From: Imhoffiella purpurea
GTDB taxonomy: Bacteria > Pseudomonadota > Gammaproteobacteria > Chromatiales > Chromatiaceae
Assembly: GCF_000585215.1 (NCBI RefSeq)
Contig: NZ_AONC01000052.1
Coordinates: 44,448 to 108,447, forward strand
Direction of reading: 5' to 3'
DNA: 64,000 bases
In this document: positions 9,425 to 16,974 of the stretch, piece by piece
Position numbering within the stretch: position 1 is the first letter of the stretch
Layout of the letters: every line of letters begins with the position of its first letter
Program-made: the position numbers and the translations under genes
Notes under the pieces: model-generated
What the model was told of the DNA's origin: nothing
What the model saw: only the letters and a program-made list of their open reading frames with translations
Database searches by the model: none

Positions 9425-10708
9425 CTAACCTCCCGCCGTTTCCCTCAGTGCCTGGTCCTCGGGGGCGTGCGTCCAGCGGATCTCGCCCCGGCCCTCGACG
9501 GCGTCGGCATCGACCAGGCAGGTGGTGACGCCCGACATGGATGGCAGCTCGTACATGGGCCGCTGCAGCAGCCCCTCGATGACGCTGCGCAGTCCGCGCG
9601 CGCCCGTGCCGCGTTCGATCGCCTTCCTGGAGATCGCGGTGAGCGCCTCGGGCGTGAATTCGAGCTGCACGCCCTCGAAGGCGAACAGCTGCTGGTATTG
9701 GCGGACCAGCGCGTTCTTGGGCTCGGTGAGGATGCGCACCAGTGCGGCCTCGTCGAGGTCGTGCAGTCCCACCAGAACCGGAAAGCGGCCGATGAATTCG
9801 GGGATGAGTCCGAACTGGCGCAGGTCGTCGGGATGGGTCTCGCGATAGAGGGCCGGATCGCGGGTACCCGTGGCGTCCGCCGTGCCGACATCGGCATGGA
9901 ACCCGATCCCGGATGGACCCGGACGCAGACGCTTGGTCAGCACCTTTTCCAGACCGGCGAATGCCCCCCCGACCAGGAATAGGATGTTGCGGGTGTCGAT
10001 CAGGGTGCCTTCGCCGCTATCCTTGCGTCCCTTGGCGTTGATCTTCACCTGGGTCCCCTCGACCAGTTTCAGCAGCGCCTGCTGGACGCCCTCGCCCGAG
10101 ACGTCACGGGTGCCGTGCGCCGTCTCGCCCTGACGGGCCAGCTTGTCGACCTCGTCGATGTAGACCATGCCCCATTCGGCGACCTCGCGGCTGCCGCTCG
10201 AGGCGTCGAGCAACCGGGCGAGGATGCTCTCCACGTCCTCGCCGACATAGCCGGCCTGGGTCAGTGTGGTGGCGTCGGCGATGACGAAGGGGACGCCGAC
10301 GATGCGGGCCAGGGTGCTGGCGAGCAGGGTCTTGCCGGTCCCCGAGGGGCCGAGCATGAGGATATTGGACTTGTCGATCTCGACCCGGTCCTCGTCGTCG
10401 AGCGAGCGGCGCGGATTCCGGGCCTCGGCCGCGAGCCGCTTGTAGTGGTTGTAGACGGCGACCGCCAGGGTCTCCTTCGCGGCCTCCTGTCCGACGATGT
10501 AACGATCCAGCTGCTCCTTGATCTCCACGGGCTTGGGGGGCGATTTCAGCGGTCCGGAGAGCGCGCGGGTGCGCCCCCAGCTACTGACGACCTGATGGGC
10601 CAGGGTGACGCAGGCCTCGCAGATATGACCTTCGATGCCGGCGATCAGGGGGGTGTCCGGGGCCTGGGAGGCGCCGCAGAATGAGCAGGTATGGACCTTG
10701 TCGTTCAT
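9425..10708 (-). CDS. clpX: nif-linked ClpX, AAA+ unfoldase (second-copy type)
   Basis: This is a 427-residue ATP-dependent unfoldase that normally feeds ClpP. It has an N-terminal C4 zinc finger (CSFCG...CEAC), Walker A GPSGTGKT, the pore loop GYVG, Walker B-type MVYIDEVDK, the sensor segment IGRFP, and the ClpP-docking loop GIGF. Where housekeeping ClpX has the ssrA-recognition triplet RKH, this protein reads RKD (in NAKGRKDSGEG). ATG 10708 overlaps the nifM stop by four bases (ATGA), so it is the last gene of the nif accessory operon, exactly as in Azotobacter vinelandii, where a second clpX follows nifM. It probably turns over nitrogenase assembly factors (known for the family, inferred here). 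Confidence 0.93.
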   Translation of the reverse strand: MNDKVHTCSFCGASQAPDTPLIAGIEGHICEACVTLAHQVVSSWGRTRALSGPLKSPPKPVEIKEQLDRYIVGQEAAKETLAVAVYNHYKRLAAEARNPRRSLDDEDRVEIDKSNILMLGPSGTGKTLLASTLARIVGVPFVIADATTLTQAGYVGEDVESILARLLDASSGSREVAEWGMVYIDEVDKLARQGETAHGTRDVSGEGVQQALLKLVEGTQVKINAKGRKDSGEGTLIDTRNILFLVGGAFAGLEKVLTKRLRPGPSGIGFHADVGTADATGTRDPALYRETHPDDLRQFGLIPEFIGRFPVLVGLHDLDEAALVRILTEPKNALVRQYQQLFAFEGVQLEFTPEALTAISRKAIERGTGARGLRSVIEGLLQRPMYELPSMSGVTTCLVDADAVEGRGEIRWTHAPEDQALRETAGG

Positions 10709-11592
10709 GCCGGTGCGGTCTCCTCGATCGGTGGTGCCTGTTGACGCAGTTCGGCGAGCCAGCGCTTCTGGCACTCCCGTTGCCGACGCGCGTGGAGCGA
10801 CTCGTGGATCTTGTCCCGCGCCTGTTCGAATGGAACCTTGGCGGCCGCGTGGATGCGCTCGCAGAGCAGCAGGTGGAGTCCGACCTCGCTCTCGACGATG
10901 CCGCTCACTTCGCCCTCGTCCATCCCGAAGAGGACGGCGTCGAGTTCCGGGTAGAGCTTGCCCCTGGGTACCGTGCCGAGCTGTCCCTCCTGCATGGCGG
11001 TCGGGCATTCCGAATGCTGCTGGGCGAGCTGGCCGAAACGGGCCGGGTCGGTCTTCAACTCGGCCTCGACGCGCTCGAGCCGGGCCATGGCGGCGGCGCG
11101 CTCGTTCTCGGCATAGTCTGCATTGATGGTGATGAGGATGTGACGCAGGGTGCGGCGCTCGGGTGCCTGGAAGCGGTCCTGATGGAGCTCGTAGAAGAGC
11201 CGCGCGTCGACCTCGGTGACCGCCTCGGCCTTGGAGCCCACGCGCTGCATCACGGCGTCGAACAGCAGTTCGCGACGGAGCGCCAGACGCAGACCGGACT
11301 CGTCGAGTCCGTTCTGATCCAGTGCGGCGAGGAAGGCGTCCCCATCCTCGAAGCGGCCGCGGACCTCGGCGACCGCTTCGTCGAGACGGGGCTCGGGGAT
11401 CTGGGTGTCGCGCGCCTCGGGCGATGTCAGAACCAGGCTCTCCAGTTCCAGGGTCTGGTTCGCCTGACGCTCGGCCTGAGAAAGCTGATCGCCGGTGAGT
11501 GCGCTCGGCATGCTCTGGAAGCGTTCGCTCGCGGCGCGCAGCAGATGGTATCTGTATTCCGGGCTGGATTCGCTGGGTCTGGACGCGGTCAT
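10705..11592 (-). CDS. nifM: NifM, nitrogenase Fe-protein maturation prolyl isomerase
   Basis: This 295-residue protein has a helical N-terminal half and a C-terminal parvulin-type peptidyl-prolyl isomerase domain (residues ~150-255: RHILITIN, then LAQQHSECPTAMQEGQLG, then a GEVSGIVESEVGLHLL strand). In Azotobacter and Klebsiella, NifM is needed to fold and activate the Fe protein NifH. Gene ends overlap by four bases on both sides (nifZ upstream, clpX downstream), indicating tight translational coupling. The length fits the family. Confidence 0.95.
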   Translation of the reverse strand: MTASRPSESSPEYRYHLLRAASERFQSMPSALTGDQLSQAERQANQTLELESLVLTSPEARDTQIPEPRLDEAVAEVRGRFEDGDAFLAALDQNGLDESGLRLALRRELLFDAVMQRVGSKAEAVTEVDARLFYELHQDRFQAPERRTLRHILITINADYAENERAAAMARLERVEAELKTDPARFGQLAQQHSECPTAMQEGQLGTVPRGKLYPELDAVLFGMDEGEVSGIVESEVGLHLLLCERIHAAAKVPFEQARDKIHESLHARRQRECQKRWLAELRQQAPPIEETAPA

Positions 11593-12071
11593 GATTCTGT
11601 ATCGCTGTCTATCTCTGTCGAATCGGCAGTGGGTTCGGCCTCGGTCAATGCGGTCTCGGGGACCAGCAGGGTGTTGCGATCGAGGAAATGGACGTGATAG
11701 GCGACGCCCCCCGGATTGTCGCGGACCACCTTGATCACCTCGCCGATCTCGCCGGCCTCGACCAGGATCCGTCCCTGCATGCCGAGCGGGATGTTGGCGG
11801 CGACCTTGTCGCGGAACTCGAATCGGCTCGGGGTCCAGGGGGCGTCGACCGGGATCAGCTCCTCCTCGCGGCAGCCGACGATGCGGTCGCTGTCGAGGAA
11901 GTGCACCGAATAGATGATCTGATCCTGGAGGAAGGTCCCCACGTCCTTGACGAATCCGGTGCTGCCGCGGCGGATCAGCAGGGTTCCGGTGGATTCGCCC
12001 GGATAGGTGCCGTCGTTGCGCACGTTGCGGATGACGCGCACCTCGTCTCCATATTCAAACTGAGGGCGCAT
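11589..12071 (-). CDS. nifZ: NifZ, nitrogenase P-cluster assembly factor
   Basis: This 160-residue protein carries two copies of the NifZ beta-barrel-like module, each ending in a YxVHFLD signature (IIYSVHFLDSDRIVG near residue 55 and VAYHVHFLDRNTLLV near 125). The acidic C-terminal tail (EAEPTADSTEIDSDTES) is unstructured. NifZ assists formation of the second P-cluster of the MoFe protein (known for the family). It overlaps nifW by 17 bases and nifM by 4. Confidence 0.93.
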   Translation of the reverse strand: MRPQFEYGDEVRVIRNVRNDGTYPGESTGTLLIRRGSTGFVKDVGTFLQDQIIYSVHFLDSDRIVGCREEELIPVDAPWTPSRFEFRDKVAANIPLGMQGRILVEAGEIGEVIKVVRDNPGGVAYHVHFLDRNTLLVPETALTEAEPTADSTEIDSDTES

Positions 12072-12399
12072 GCTTCACCTGTCCCATGAGGTCGCTGAGC
12101 GGTACCGAGGCGGTGCGCGGCTCGTGCATGCGGAAGACGCGGAAGACCTTTTCGGTCTGGGCGTCGGAGGCGACGAAATCCTGGTAGGCGGATTTGAGCA
12201 GGTCGGCGTGGAGCGTCCAGCGTGCCTGGGTCGCGTCCGGCATCTCCTCGACCTGGGACAGATAGTCGTGGAAGCGCTGCAGGATGTGCAGCCGGTTGAC
12301 CTGGACCACGCTGCGGTCGTACTGGATGCCGAAATACTCGAGGAAGTCCTCGGCGCTGGAGAGCTCGCTCATGTCGAGGTCGAAATCGTCGTCAGTCAT
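12055..12399 (-). CDS. nifW: NifW, nitrogenase stabilising/protective protein
   Basis: This 114-residue protein has the NifW core: an acidic start, then SSAEDFLEYFGIQYD, VNRLHILQRFHDYL and VFRVFRMHEPR. NifW associates with the MoFe protein and protects or matures it (family knowledge). The 5' end of nifZ lies inside its coding frame. The 29-base gap to the upstream TPR gene keeps it within the operon. Confidence 0.95.
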   Translation of the reverse strand: MTDDDFDLDMSELSSAEDFLEYFGIQYDRSVVQVNRLHILQRFHDYLSQVEEMPDATQARWTLHADLLKSAYQDFVASDAQTEKVFRVFRMHEPRTASVPLSDLMGQVKHAPSV

Positions 12400-12428
12400 G
12401 GTGTGCCTCCGGATGGCGTCTCTGTGAT

Positions 12429-12971
12429 TTAGCGTTTGAAGAAATGCACGTTGTCGCCCGAGTCCTCGAGCTGGGCCTTGGTGACCGCCGTGCGGGCGAT
12501 CTTCAGCAGGTCGGCGATGCCCAGGCGGTCGCTGGTGTCGATCTCGGCGATCTTCTCGAAACGCTCGAGCGCGGCCGGCGCCTCGTCGAGACGCATCAGC
12601 AGATAGCCGGACCCCTTGAGCGCGAGCAGCAGGAAGCGCGTCAGGCTCATGGAGACCAGCACCGAGCGCCCCAGGTCCTGCTCGGACAGATCCTGCCAGC
12701 GCTCGGGCAGATCGAGCCGCTTGGCGGTGATGGCGATGGCGCGGTCGGCCGTGATCAGTGCCTCGCGATAGCGATGACGGTAATAGAAATAGCGATAGAG
12801 CGCGACCAGGACGGTCAGGTGGTTCGGCTCCAGGAAATAGGCCTGGAGCAGGCTGAGTTCGGCCGCCTCGTCGCCGTAGCGGCGGGCGGCATCGAGCAGC
12901 AGTCCCTCGACGTCCGAGCTGATCGGCTCGTCGAAATACATGTCCTCGCCGGCGAAATCCAGTAGGTCCAT
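12429..12971 (-). CDS. TPR-like protein inside the nif operon
   Basis: This 180-residue all-helical protein has TPR-like helical pairs (AAELSLLQAYFLEPNHLTVLVALYRYFYYRHRYREALITADRAI, split over residues ~35-85, and SGYLLMRLDEAPAALERFEKI near 120-140). It lies seven bases after cysE and ahead of nifW on the same strand. The A. vinelandii order as I recall it goes from cysE1 directly to nifW, so this gene is an addition. A scaffold or chaperone role in nitrogenase assembly is inferred only from operon position and repeat type. Confidence 0.75.
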   Translation of the reverse strand: MDLLDFAGEDMYFDEPISSDVEGLLLDAARRYGDEAAELSLLQAYFLEPNHLTVLVALYRYFYYRHRYREALITADRAIAITAKRLDLPERWQDLSEQDLGRSVLVSMSLTRFLLLALKGSGYLLMRLDEAPAALERFEKIAEIDTSDRLGIADLLKIARTAVTKAQLEDSGDNVHFFKR

Positions 12972-12978
12972 GAGGCTC

Positions 12979-13761
12979 TCAGTCGATGTGATCGAATTGA
13001 CGGGCGCTCGGCGGTTCGCACATGCGGGCGGCGTCGCAGCCCCCGCATTCGTGCTCCGGCTGGGTGCCGCCCGGAATGCAGCCGTGCACGCCGGCGGCCT
13101 TCTCCAGCAGGCGGATACGATCGAGCAGGCAGCCGATGGCCTCGGCGACCGGGTCCGGGATCAGATGATGGTCCAGATCGATGCCGTGCGGATTGGGGCT
13201 CGCCGAGCGGCGCGAGCGCACCACCTTGGCCGGGATGCCGACCACGGTGCTGGCCGCCGGGACGTCGCCGATGACCACCGAATTGGCGCCGACCTTGACC
13301 CGCTCCCCCAGCACCACCGGACCCAGGATCTTGGCCCCCGCGCCCACCACGCAGCCGTTGCCGAGCGTGGGATGACGCTTGCCCTTGCGCCACGAGGTGC
13401 CGCCCAGCGTGACCCCATGATAGAGGGTGACGTCGTCGCCGACCTCGGCCGTCTCGCCGATCACGACTCCGGCCCCATGGTCGATGAAGAAGCGCCGGCC
13501 GATGCAGGCGCCCGGGTGGATGTCGATGCTGGTCCAGATGCGGGCCAGGTAGGAGATGAAGCGCGGCAGCCAGCGCCAGCCGCGGCACCAGAGCGGGTGG
13601 GCGAGCCGGTAGAGGATGACCGCGTGCAGCCCGGGATAGGTGGTATAGACCTCGAAGCGGGTGCGCGCCGCCGGATCGCGCTCGAAGATGCAGTCGACAT
13701 CCTCGGCGATGCTGGCCCAGGCTCCGGGCTTGGCGAATGGTGCGAGCACGGCTTCGTTCAT
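12979..13761 (-). CDS. cysE: Serine O-acetyltransferase, nif-linked (NifP/CysE1 type)
   Basis: This 260-residue enzyme makes O-acetylserine from serine and acetyl-CoA, raising cysteine supply for Fe-S cluster synthesis by NifS/NifU. A helical N-terminal region precedes a left-handed beta-helix of hexapeptide repeats (~110-205). It contains the conserved [24 protein letters not shown] and [15 protein letters not shown] segments. The C-terminus is unusual: after a helix, a tail of ~30 residues holds four cysteines (GCIPGG...[12 protein letters not shown]) and ends in DHID rather than the terminal Ile used by many CysE proteins to bind CysK. It sits 42 bases after nifV. Confidence 0.93.
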   Translation of the reverse strand: MNEAVLAPFAKPGAWASIAEDVDCIFERDPAARTRFEVYTTYPGLHAVILYRLAHPLWCRGWRWLPRFISYLARIWTSIDIHPGACIGRRFFIDHGAGVVIGETAEVGDDVTLYHGVTLGGTSWRKGKRHPTLGNGCVVGAGAKILGPVVLGERVKVGANSVVIGDVPAASTVVGIPAKVVRSRRSASPNPHGIDLDHHLIPDPVAEAIGCLLDRIRLLEKAAGVHGCIPGGTQPEHECGGCDAARMCEPPSARQFDHID

Positions 13762-13803
13762 CTCGGGTGACTCCGACGTTGGCAGTTTAGGTATGGGCGC
13801 CCT

Positions 13804-14958
13804 TCATTGGAGCGGGACGGCCTGGTGGTGACCGATCTCGACCAGGAAGCGGCACAGGTCGCCGGTCTCGGGCGAGCGCTTGGTCTCGGTGACGAAGCGG
13901 CGCAGCAGCGGCAGCACGCGCTCGGCCTCGGTCAGGTCGAGGTCGAAATGCAGCAGGTCGGCATAGACCTGGCGCACCGCGTGCTTTCCGGAGTGCTTGC
14001 CCAGGACCATGCGGTGCATGCGACCCATCTCGGCCGGATCGATGCCCTGATAGTTGAGCGGATCCTTGAGCAGACCGTCGACATGGATGCCCGCCTCGTG
14101 GGTGAAGGCCCCGTCGCCGACCAGGCTCTTGTGCCAGGCGACCGGCTTTCCCGACGCGGTGGCGACGAGCCGGGACAATTCCTCGAAGTGGGTCAGGTCG
14201 ACGCCGCAATCAATGCGGTGGACGTGTTTGAGCCCCATGACGACCTCTTCCAGGGCGGCATTGCCGGCGCGTTCGCCGAGTCCGTGCACCGTGGTGTTGA
14301 CGTGGGTCGCGCCGGCGCGCACCGCGGCCAGGGTGTTGGCGGTGGCCAGACCCAGGTCGTCGTGGGCGTGCATCTCGATCTCCAGGTCGACGATGGCGCG
14401 CAGGTCGCGGATGCGCTCGTAGAGACCGAAGGGGTCCATGAGACCCACGGTGTCGGCGAAGCGGAAGCGGCGCGCGCCGGCCGCCTGGGCGGTCTCGGCG
14501 GCGCGCCAGAGGAATTCGGGATCGGCGCGCGAGGCATCCTCGCCGCCGACGCAGACCTCCATGCCCAGGTCCTGGGCCGCGCGCACATGGCGGTCGATCT
14601 GGCCCAGCACCCAGTCGCGGTCGCGGCCCAGCTTGCGCGCGATCTGCTGGTCGGAGACGGGCATGGAGAGGTCGACCAGATGGACCCCGAGGTCGCGGCA
14701 CTGGGCGATGTCGTCGGGCCGCATGCGGGTCCAGACCATGAGTCGGGCCGAGAGTCCGAGGCCGGCGACGGCGCGGATGGACTCGCGCTCCTCATCGCCC
14801 ATGGCCGGGATACCGATCTCGAGCTCGGGCACCCCGAGCGCGTCCAGACCGCGGGCGATGGCGAGCTTCTCGTCGAGCGAGAAGGCCACGCCGGCGGACT
14901 GCTCTCCATCGCGCAGCGTGGTGTCGTTGATTGTCGTTCTGATCGAGTCGATGGACAT
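13804..14958 (-). CDS. nifV: NifV, homocitrate synthase
   Basis: This 384-residue enzyme condenses acetyl-CoA and 2-oxoglutarate to homocitrate, the organic ligand of FeMo-cofactor. It has the DRE-TIM barrel signature [15 protein letters not shown] near the N-terminus, metal-binding HAHDDLG (~residue 200) and the second family signature [19 protein letters not shown]. The small C-terminal communication domain ([12 protein letters not shown]) follows, and the size matches NifV. ATG 14958 has GGAG eight bases upstream. It is the first gene of the operon, behind a sigma-54-type promoter. Confidence 0.96.
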   Translation of the reverse strand: MSIDSIRTTINDTTLRDGEQSAGVAFSLDEKLAIARGLDALGVPELEIGIPAMGDEERESIRAVAGLGLSARLMVWTRMRPDDIAQCRDLGVHLVDLSMPVSDQQIARKLGRDRDWVLGQIDRHVRAAQDLGMEVCVGGEDASRADPEFLWRAAETAQAAGARRFRFADTVGLMDPFGLYERIRDLRAIVDLEIEMHAHDDLGLATANTLAAVRAGATHVNTTVHGLGERAGNAALEEVVMGLKHVHRIDCGVDLTHFEELSRLVATASGKPVAWHKSLVGDGAFTHEAGIHVDGLLKDPLNYQGIDPAEMGRMHRMVLGKHSGKHAVRQVYADLLHFDLDLTEAERVLPLLRRFVTETKRSPETGDLCRFLVEIGHHQAVPLQ

Positions 14959-14991
14959 GGTTGGCTCCAGAATGCCGATGCAGATTTCTGA

Positions 14992-15008
14992 AGCAACGGA
15001 TATGCCAG
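14992..15008 (-). promoter_or_regulatory. Sigma-54 (-24/-12) promoter of the nif accessory operon
   Basis: Read on the minus strand the site is CTGGCATATCCGTTGCT. It keeps the GG and GC dinucleotides at the required spacing and matches YTGGCA...TTGCW, with deviations only in the less conserved middle. The predicted transcript would start about 20-25 bases before the nifV ATG. A NifA-site-like TGT-N10-ACC (one mismatch from TGT-N10-ACA) lies at 15090-15105, roughly 85-95 bases upstream, a normal distance. Nitrogen-fixation control by NifA/RpoN is therefore likely. Confidence 0.75.
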
Positions 15009-15298
15009 TTGTTGGTCGCTTTTTTTACAGCGACTTAGGGGGGCGGATGCCCCCGTTTGAAGGGTTTGCGACAAGCGGGTCCGGAGGGGTGTCGGGGAAA
15101 TGACCAAGAGAAATGCTCCTGGAATTGGGGCGAGGGAGGCGCCCGCTTGACGCAGGAAATGGATGCGCGCCTATTGCTCCAGCGCGAAGATCGAGGGCCG
15201 TGCCGCTCGATGAGGTGTCGAATCGAGCCTCGCCAATGCCTGCCGTCAGCGCCTATCGTATGTCGTCATCCTCGTTTTACGTGATGGAATAGCCGGAT
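15009..15298. other. Intergenic region upstream of nifV
   Basis: No gene is visible. It holds an inverted repeat GTCGCT-N8-AGCGAC (15015-15034) containing a T-rich loop immediately upstream of the -24 element, and the NifA-site-like TGT-N10-ACC at 15090-15105. The rest, up to the M15 peptidase start, shows nothing recognisable. Confidence 0.4.
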
Positions 15299-15871
15299 AT
15301 GAACAGTCTCGCCGATCGATATCGCGACACATGGCGCCGTCTCGGCATCTCCCGCCAATCGATCCTCGAGCGGAATCTGCCTCTGTTCGAGGAAGCTCGC
15401 GATCTTCGGGTCGTGGAGGTCGGTTCGAACGGTCAGGCGTTTCGTCTCACGCCAGCCGCTGCGGACGCCTGGACGGCGATGAAAGCGGCCGCCGGTGAAG
15501 AGGGTATCGAGATGCATCTCGTCTCCGCCTATCGCAGCGTCGATCGTCAGGCGGGGCTCATTCGGCGGAAACTGGATGCCGGTCGGTCTCTGGACGCCAT
15601 TCTCGAGGTGCTCGCGCCGCCGGGATGCAGCGAGCATCACACGGGACGGGCAGTCGATATCGGAACGGGTGACCTGAGGCCGCTCGAGCCGGATTTCGAT
15701 CGGGCACCGGCCTTTGCATGGCTCGGTGTCCATGCGCATCGATTCGGCTTCGGACTCTCCTTTCCACGAGGTAATGCGTTCGGTTACGTCTATGAGCCTT
15801 GGCACTGGTGCTTTTCCGAAACCGGAGACCGCTCGTTTCGGGATTTTGAATCCACTGCTCGTTTTCCATGA
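15299..15871 (+). CDS. M15B-type D,D-/L,D-carboxypeptidase-like protein (VanY family)
   Basis: This 190-residue protein contains the M15B zinc-peptidase pattern: the SAYRSVDRQAGLI substrate loop (~75-90), the zinc site SEHHTGRAVDIGT (~115-127), and the C-terminal EPWHW carrying the catalytic Glu and last zinc His. Relatives trim D-Ala from peptidoglycan stem peptides. No signal peptide or lipobox is seen, so a cytoplasmic role (muropeptide recycling) or a missed upstream start are both possible. It stands alone on the plus strand. Confidence 0.85.
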   Translation: MNSLADRYRDTWRRLGISRQSILERNLPLFEEARDLRVVEVGSNGQAFRLTPAAADAWTAMKAAAGEEGIEMHLVSAYRSVDRQAGLIRRKLDAGRSLDAILEVLAPPGCSEHHTGRAVDIGTGDLRPLEPDFDRAPAFAWLGVHAHRFGFGLSFPRGNAFGYVYEPWHWCFSETGDRSFRDFESTARFP

Positions 15872-16128
15872 AATCAGGGGGGGTAATATCCCTCCGCCAG
15901 GACTGGCTTCGATACTTCCTTGGAACGCGGTTTCCAGTTCCGCTTACATTCCCTCGGTCCGTCGTTCGCTGCCGATTCCAGGAGGGTCGGATGCTGCCGG
16001 CGCGGGTGTCGACATCCTGTGGCCGACTGTAGGTATGCCGGTATGCATTCATGGCCTCCCCGAGAGTCCTTGAACGATCCGGACCGATAAGAAGCCGACT
16101 TGCGATCGGTATAACAAGACTGGAGGAC

Positions 16129-16902
16129 ATGATCTTGAAGCGCGAACTCGTCTTTCGCATCTCGTCCGCGGCCGGGATCCAGTTGCGGACCGTGCAGCGT
16201 CTGAAGCAGATCGGTATCTTGACCACCAAGCGAGGCTTCCGTGAGAGCCCGAACGGGGACCGTTTCATGGTGCTCGAGGTTCAGGGAGCCCAGGTCTCCG
16301 ACGAAGAGCTCTGGAACCAGGTCTCGGAGATCCAGGGGATACTCTCCCTGGCGCATGCCGGCGACCTGGAGGCGAAGAAGGTCCAGCCTGCCGAAGACAA
16401 GGCCACGAAGGCCAAGCCCGAATTCGTCCCCGAATCCGGCGAGGCCGCCATCCGCGACCGGATGCTCATCTTCTCCCTGCTCAGCCGCTATCCCAGGCTC
16501 GACGGGCGGTTCAACGAGATCCTGACCGCCATCCCACCGGAAAGCCGCCGTGAGCGCGCGATCGAGCTGGGTCGGGGGTTCGGCGGCTATCTGGCGCGAC
16601 AGGTCAAGCCCGACAAGGCTCCGACCAAGCTCTCCGATGCGATGACGGACCTGCTGATCCCGGCCCTGTCTCCGATGACGACGCTACGATTGGACGGCAA
16701 TGCGCTGCTGATCGGCGACAACCGGATCGACTTGAAGGGCAAGGGTCACCGGGAGGAAACCTGCGACTTCCTCAAGGGAACGATCACCGGGCTGCTCGAA
16801 ACCTATGAGCTCGCGTCACTCTTCATAGGGCACGAGTGCCGGAACGCATCGCAGGGCGAGAGCTGCGTCTTTTCCTTCCGGCAAAGGCCGGAGGTCGCCT
16901 AA
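16129..16902 (+). CDS. Two-domain protein with C-terminal V4R-like domain
   Basis: This is a ~257-residue protein. The N-terminal ~60 residues (ELVFRISSAAGIQLRTVQRL, then GDRFMVLEVQG) look like an ACT-type ligand-binding fold. A lysine/glutamate-rich linker follows, then a C-terminal domain ending FIGHECRNASQGESCVFSF, the cysteine-containing finish of 4-vinyl-reductase (V4R) ligand-binding domains. Such domains occur in bacteriochlorophyll-related BchJ and in regulators, but no catalytic role can be claimed. The start is either ATG 16129, only two bases after GGAGG, or TTG 16135, eight bases after it. The latter has the better spacing. The function is unknown. Confidence 0.7.
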   Translation: MILKRELVFRISSAAGIQLRTVQRLKQIGILTTKRGFRESPNGDRFMVLEVQGAQVSDEELWNQVSEIQGILSLAHAGDLEAKKVQPAEDKATKAKPEFVPESGEAAIRDRMLIFSLLSRYPRLDGRFNEILTAIPPESRRERAIELGRGFGGYLARQVKPDKAPTKLSDAMTDLLIPALSPMTTLRLDGNALLIGDNRIDLKGKGHREETCDFLKGTITGLLETYELASLFIGHECRNASQGESCVFSFRQRPEVA

Positions 16903-16909
16903 CTGTCCA

Positions 16910-16923
16910 TGGGGTCCACTTCA
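16910..16923. repeat. 14-base motif shared with the truncated channel gene
   Basis: TGGGGTCCACTTCA is present here just after the V4R gene and identically at 48430-48443. The reverse complement (TGAAGTGGACCCCA) begins TG and resembles terminal repeats of IS3-family elements. No transposase is nearby, so this could be a remnant end or coincidence. Confidence 0.35.
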
Positions 16924-16946
16924 TCGGGAGCGATCGTTGAAATTGG

Positions 16947-16960
16947 CGCAATATATTGCG
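16947..16960. promoter_or_regulatory. 14-bp perfect palindrome upstream of the MscS gene
   Basis: CGCAATATATTGCG is a perfect palindrome in a locally AT-rich patch 15 bases before the first MscS start codon. Its position and symmetry fit an operator for a dimeric regulator. No regulator gene is adjacent. Confidence 0.4.
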
Positions 16961-16974
16961 AACAACTGTGAGCA

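Noticed and set aside
15015..15034. Hairpin upstream of nifV considered as a terminator
   Set aside because: The T tract is in the loop, not after the stem, and no gene ends nearby. More likely incidental or regulatory.
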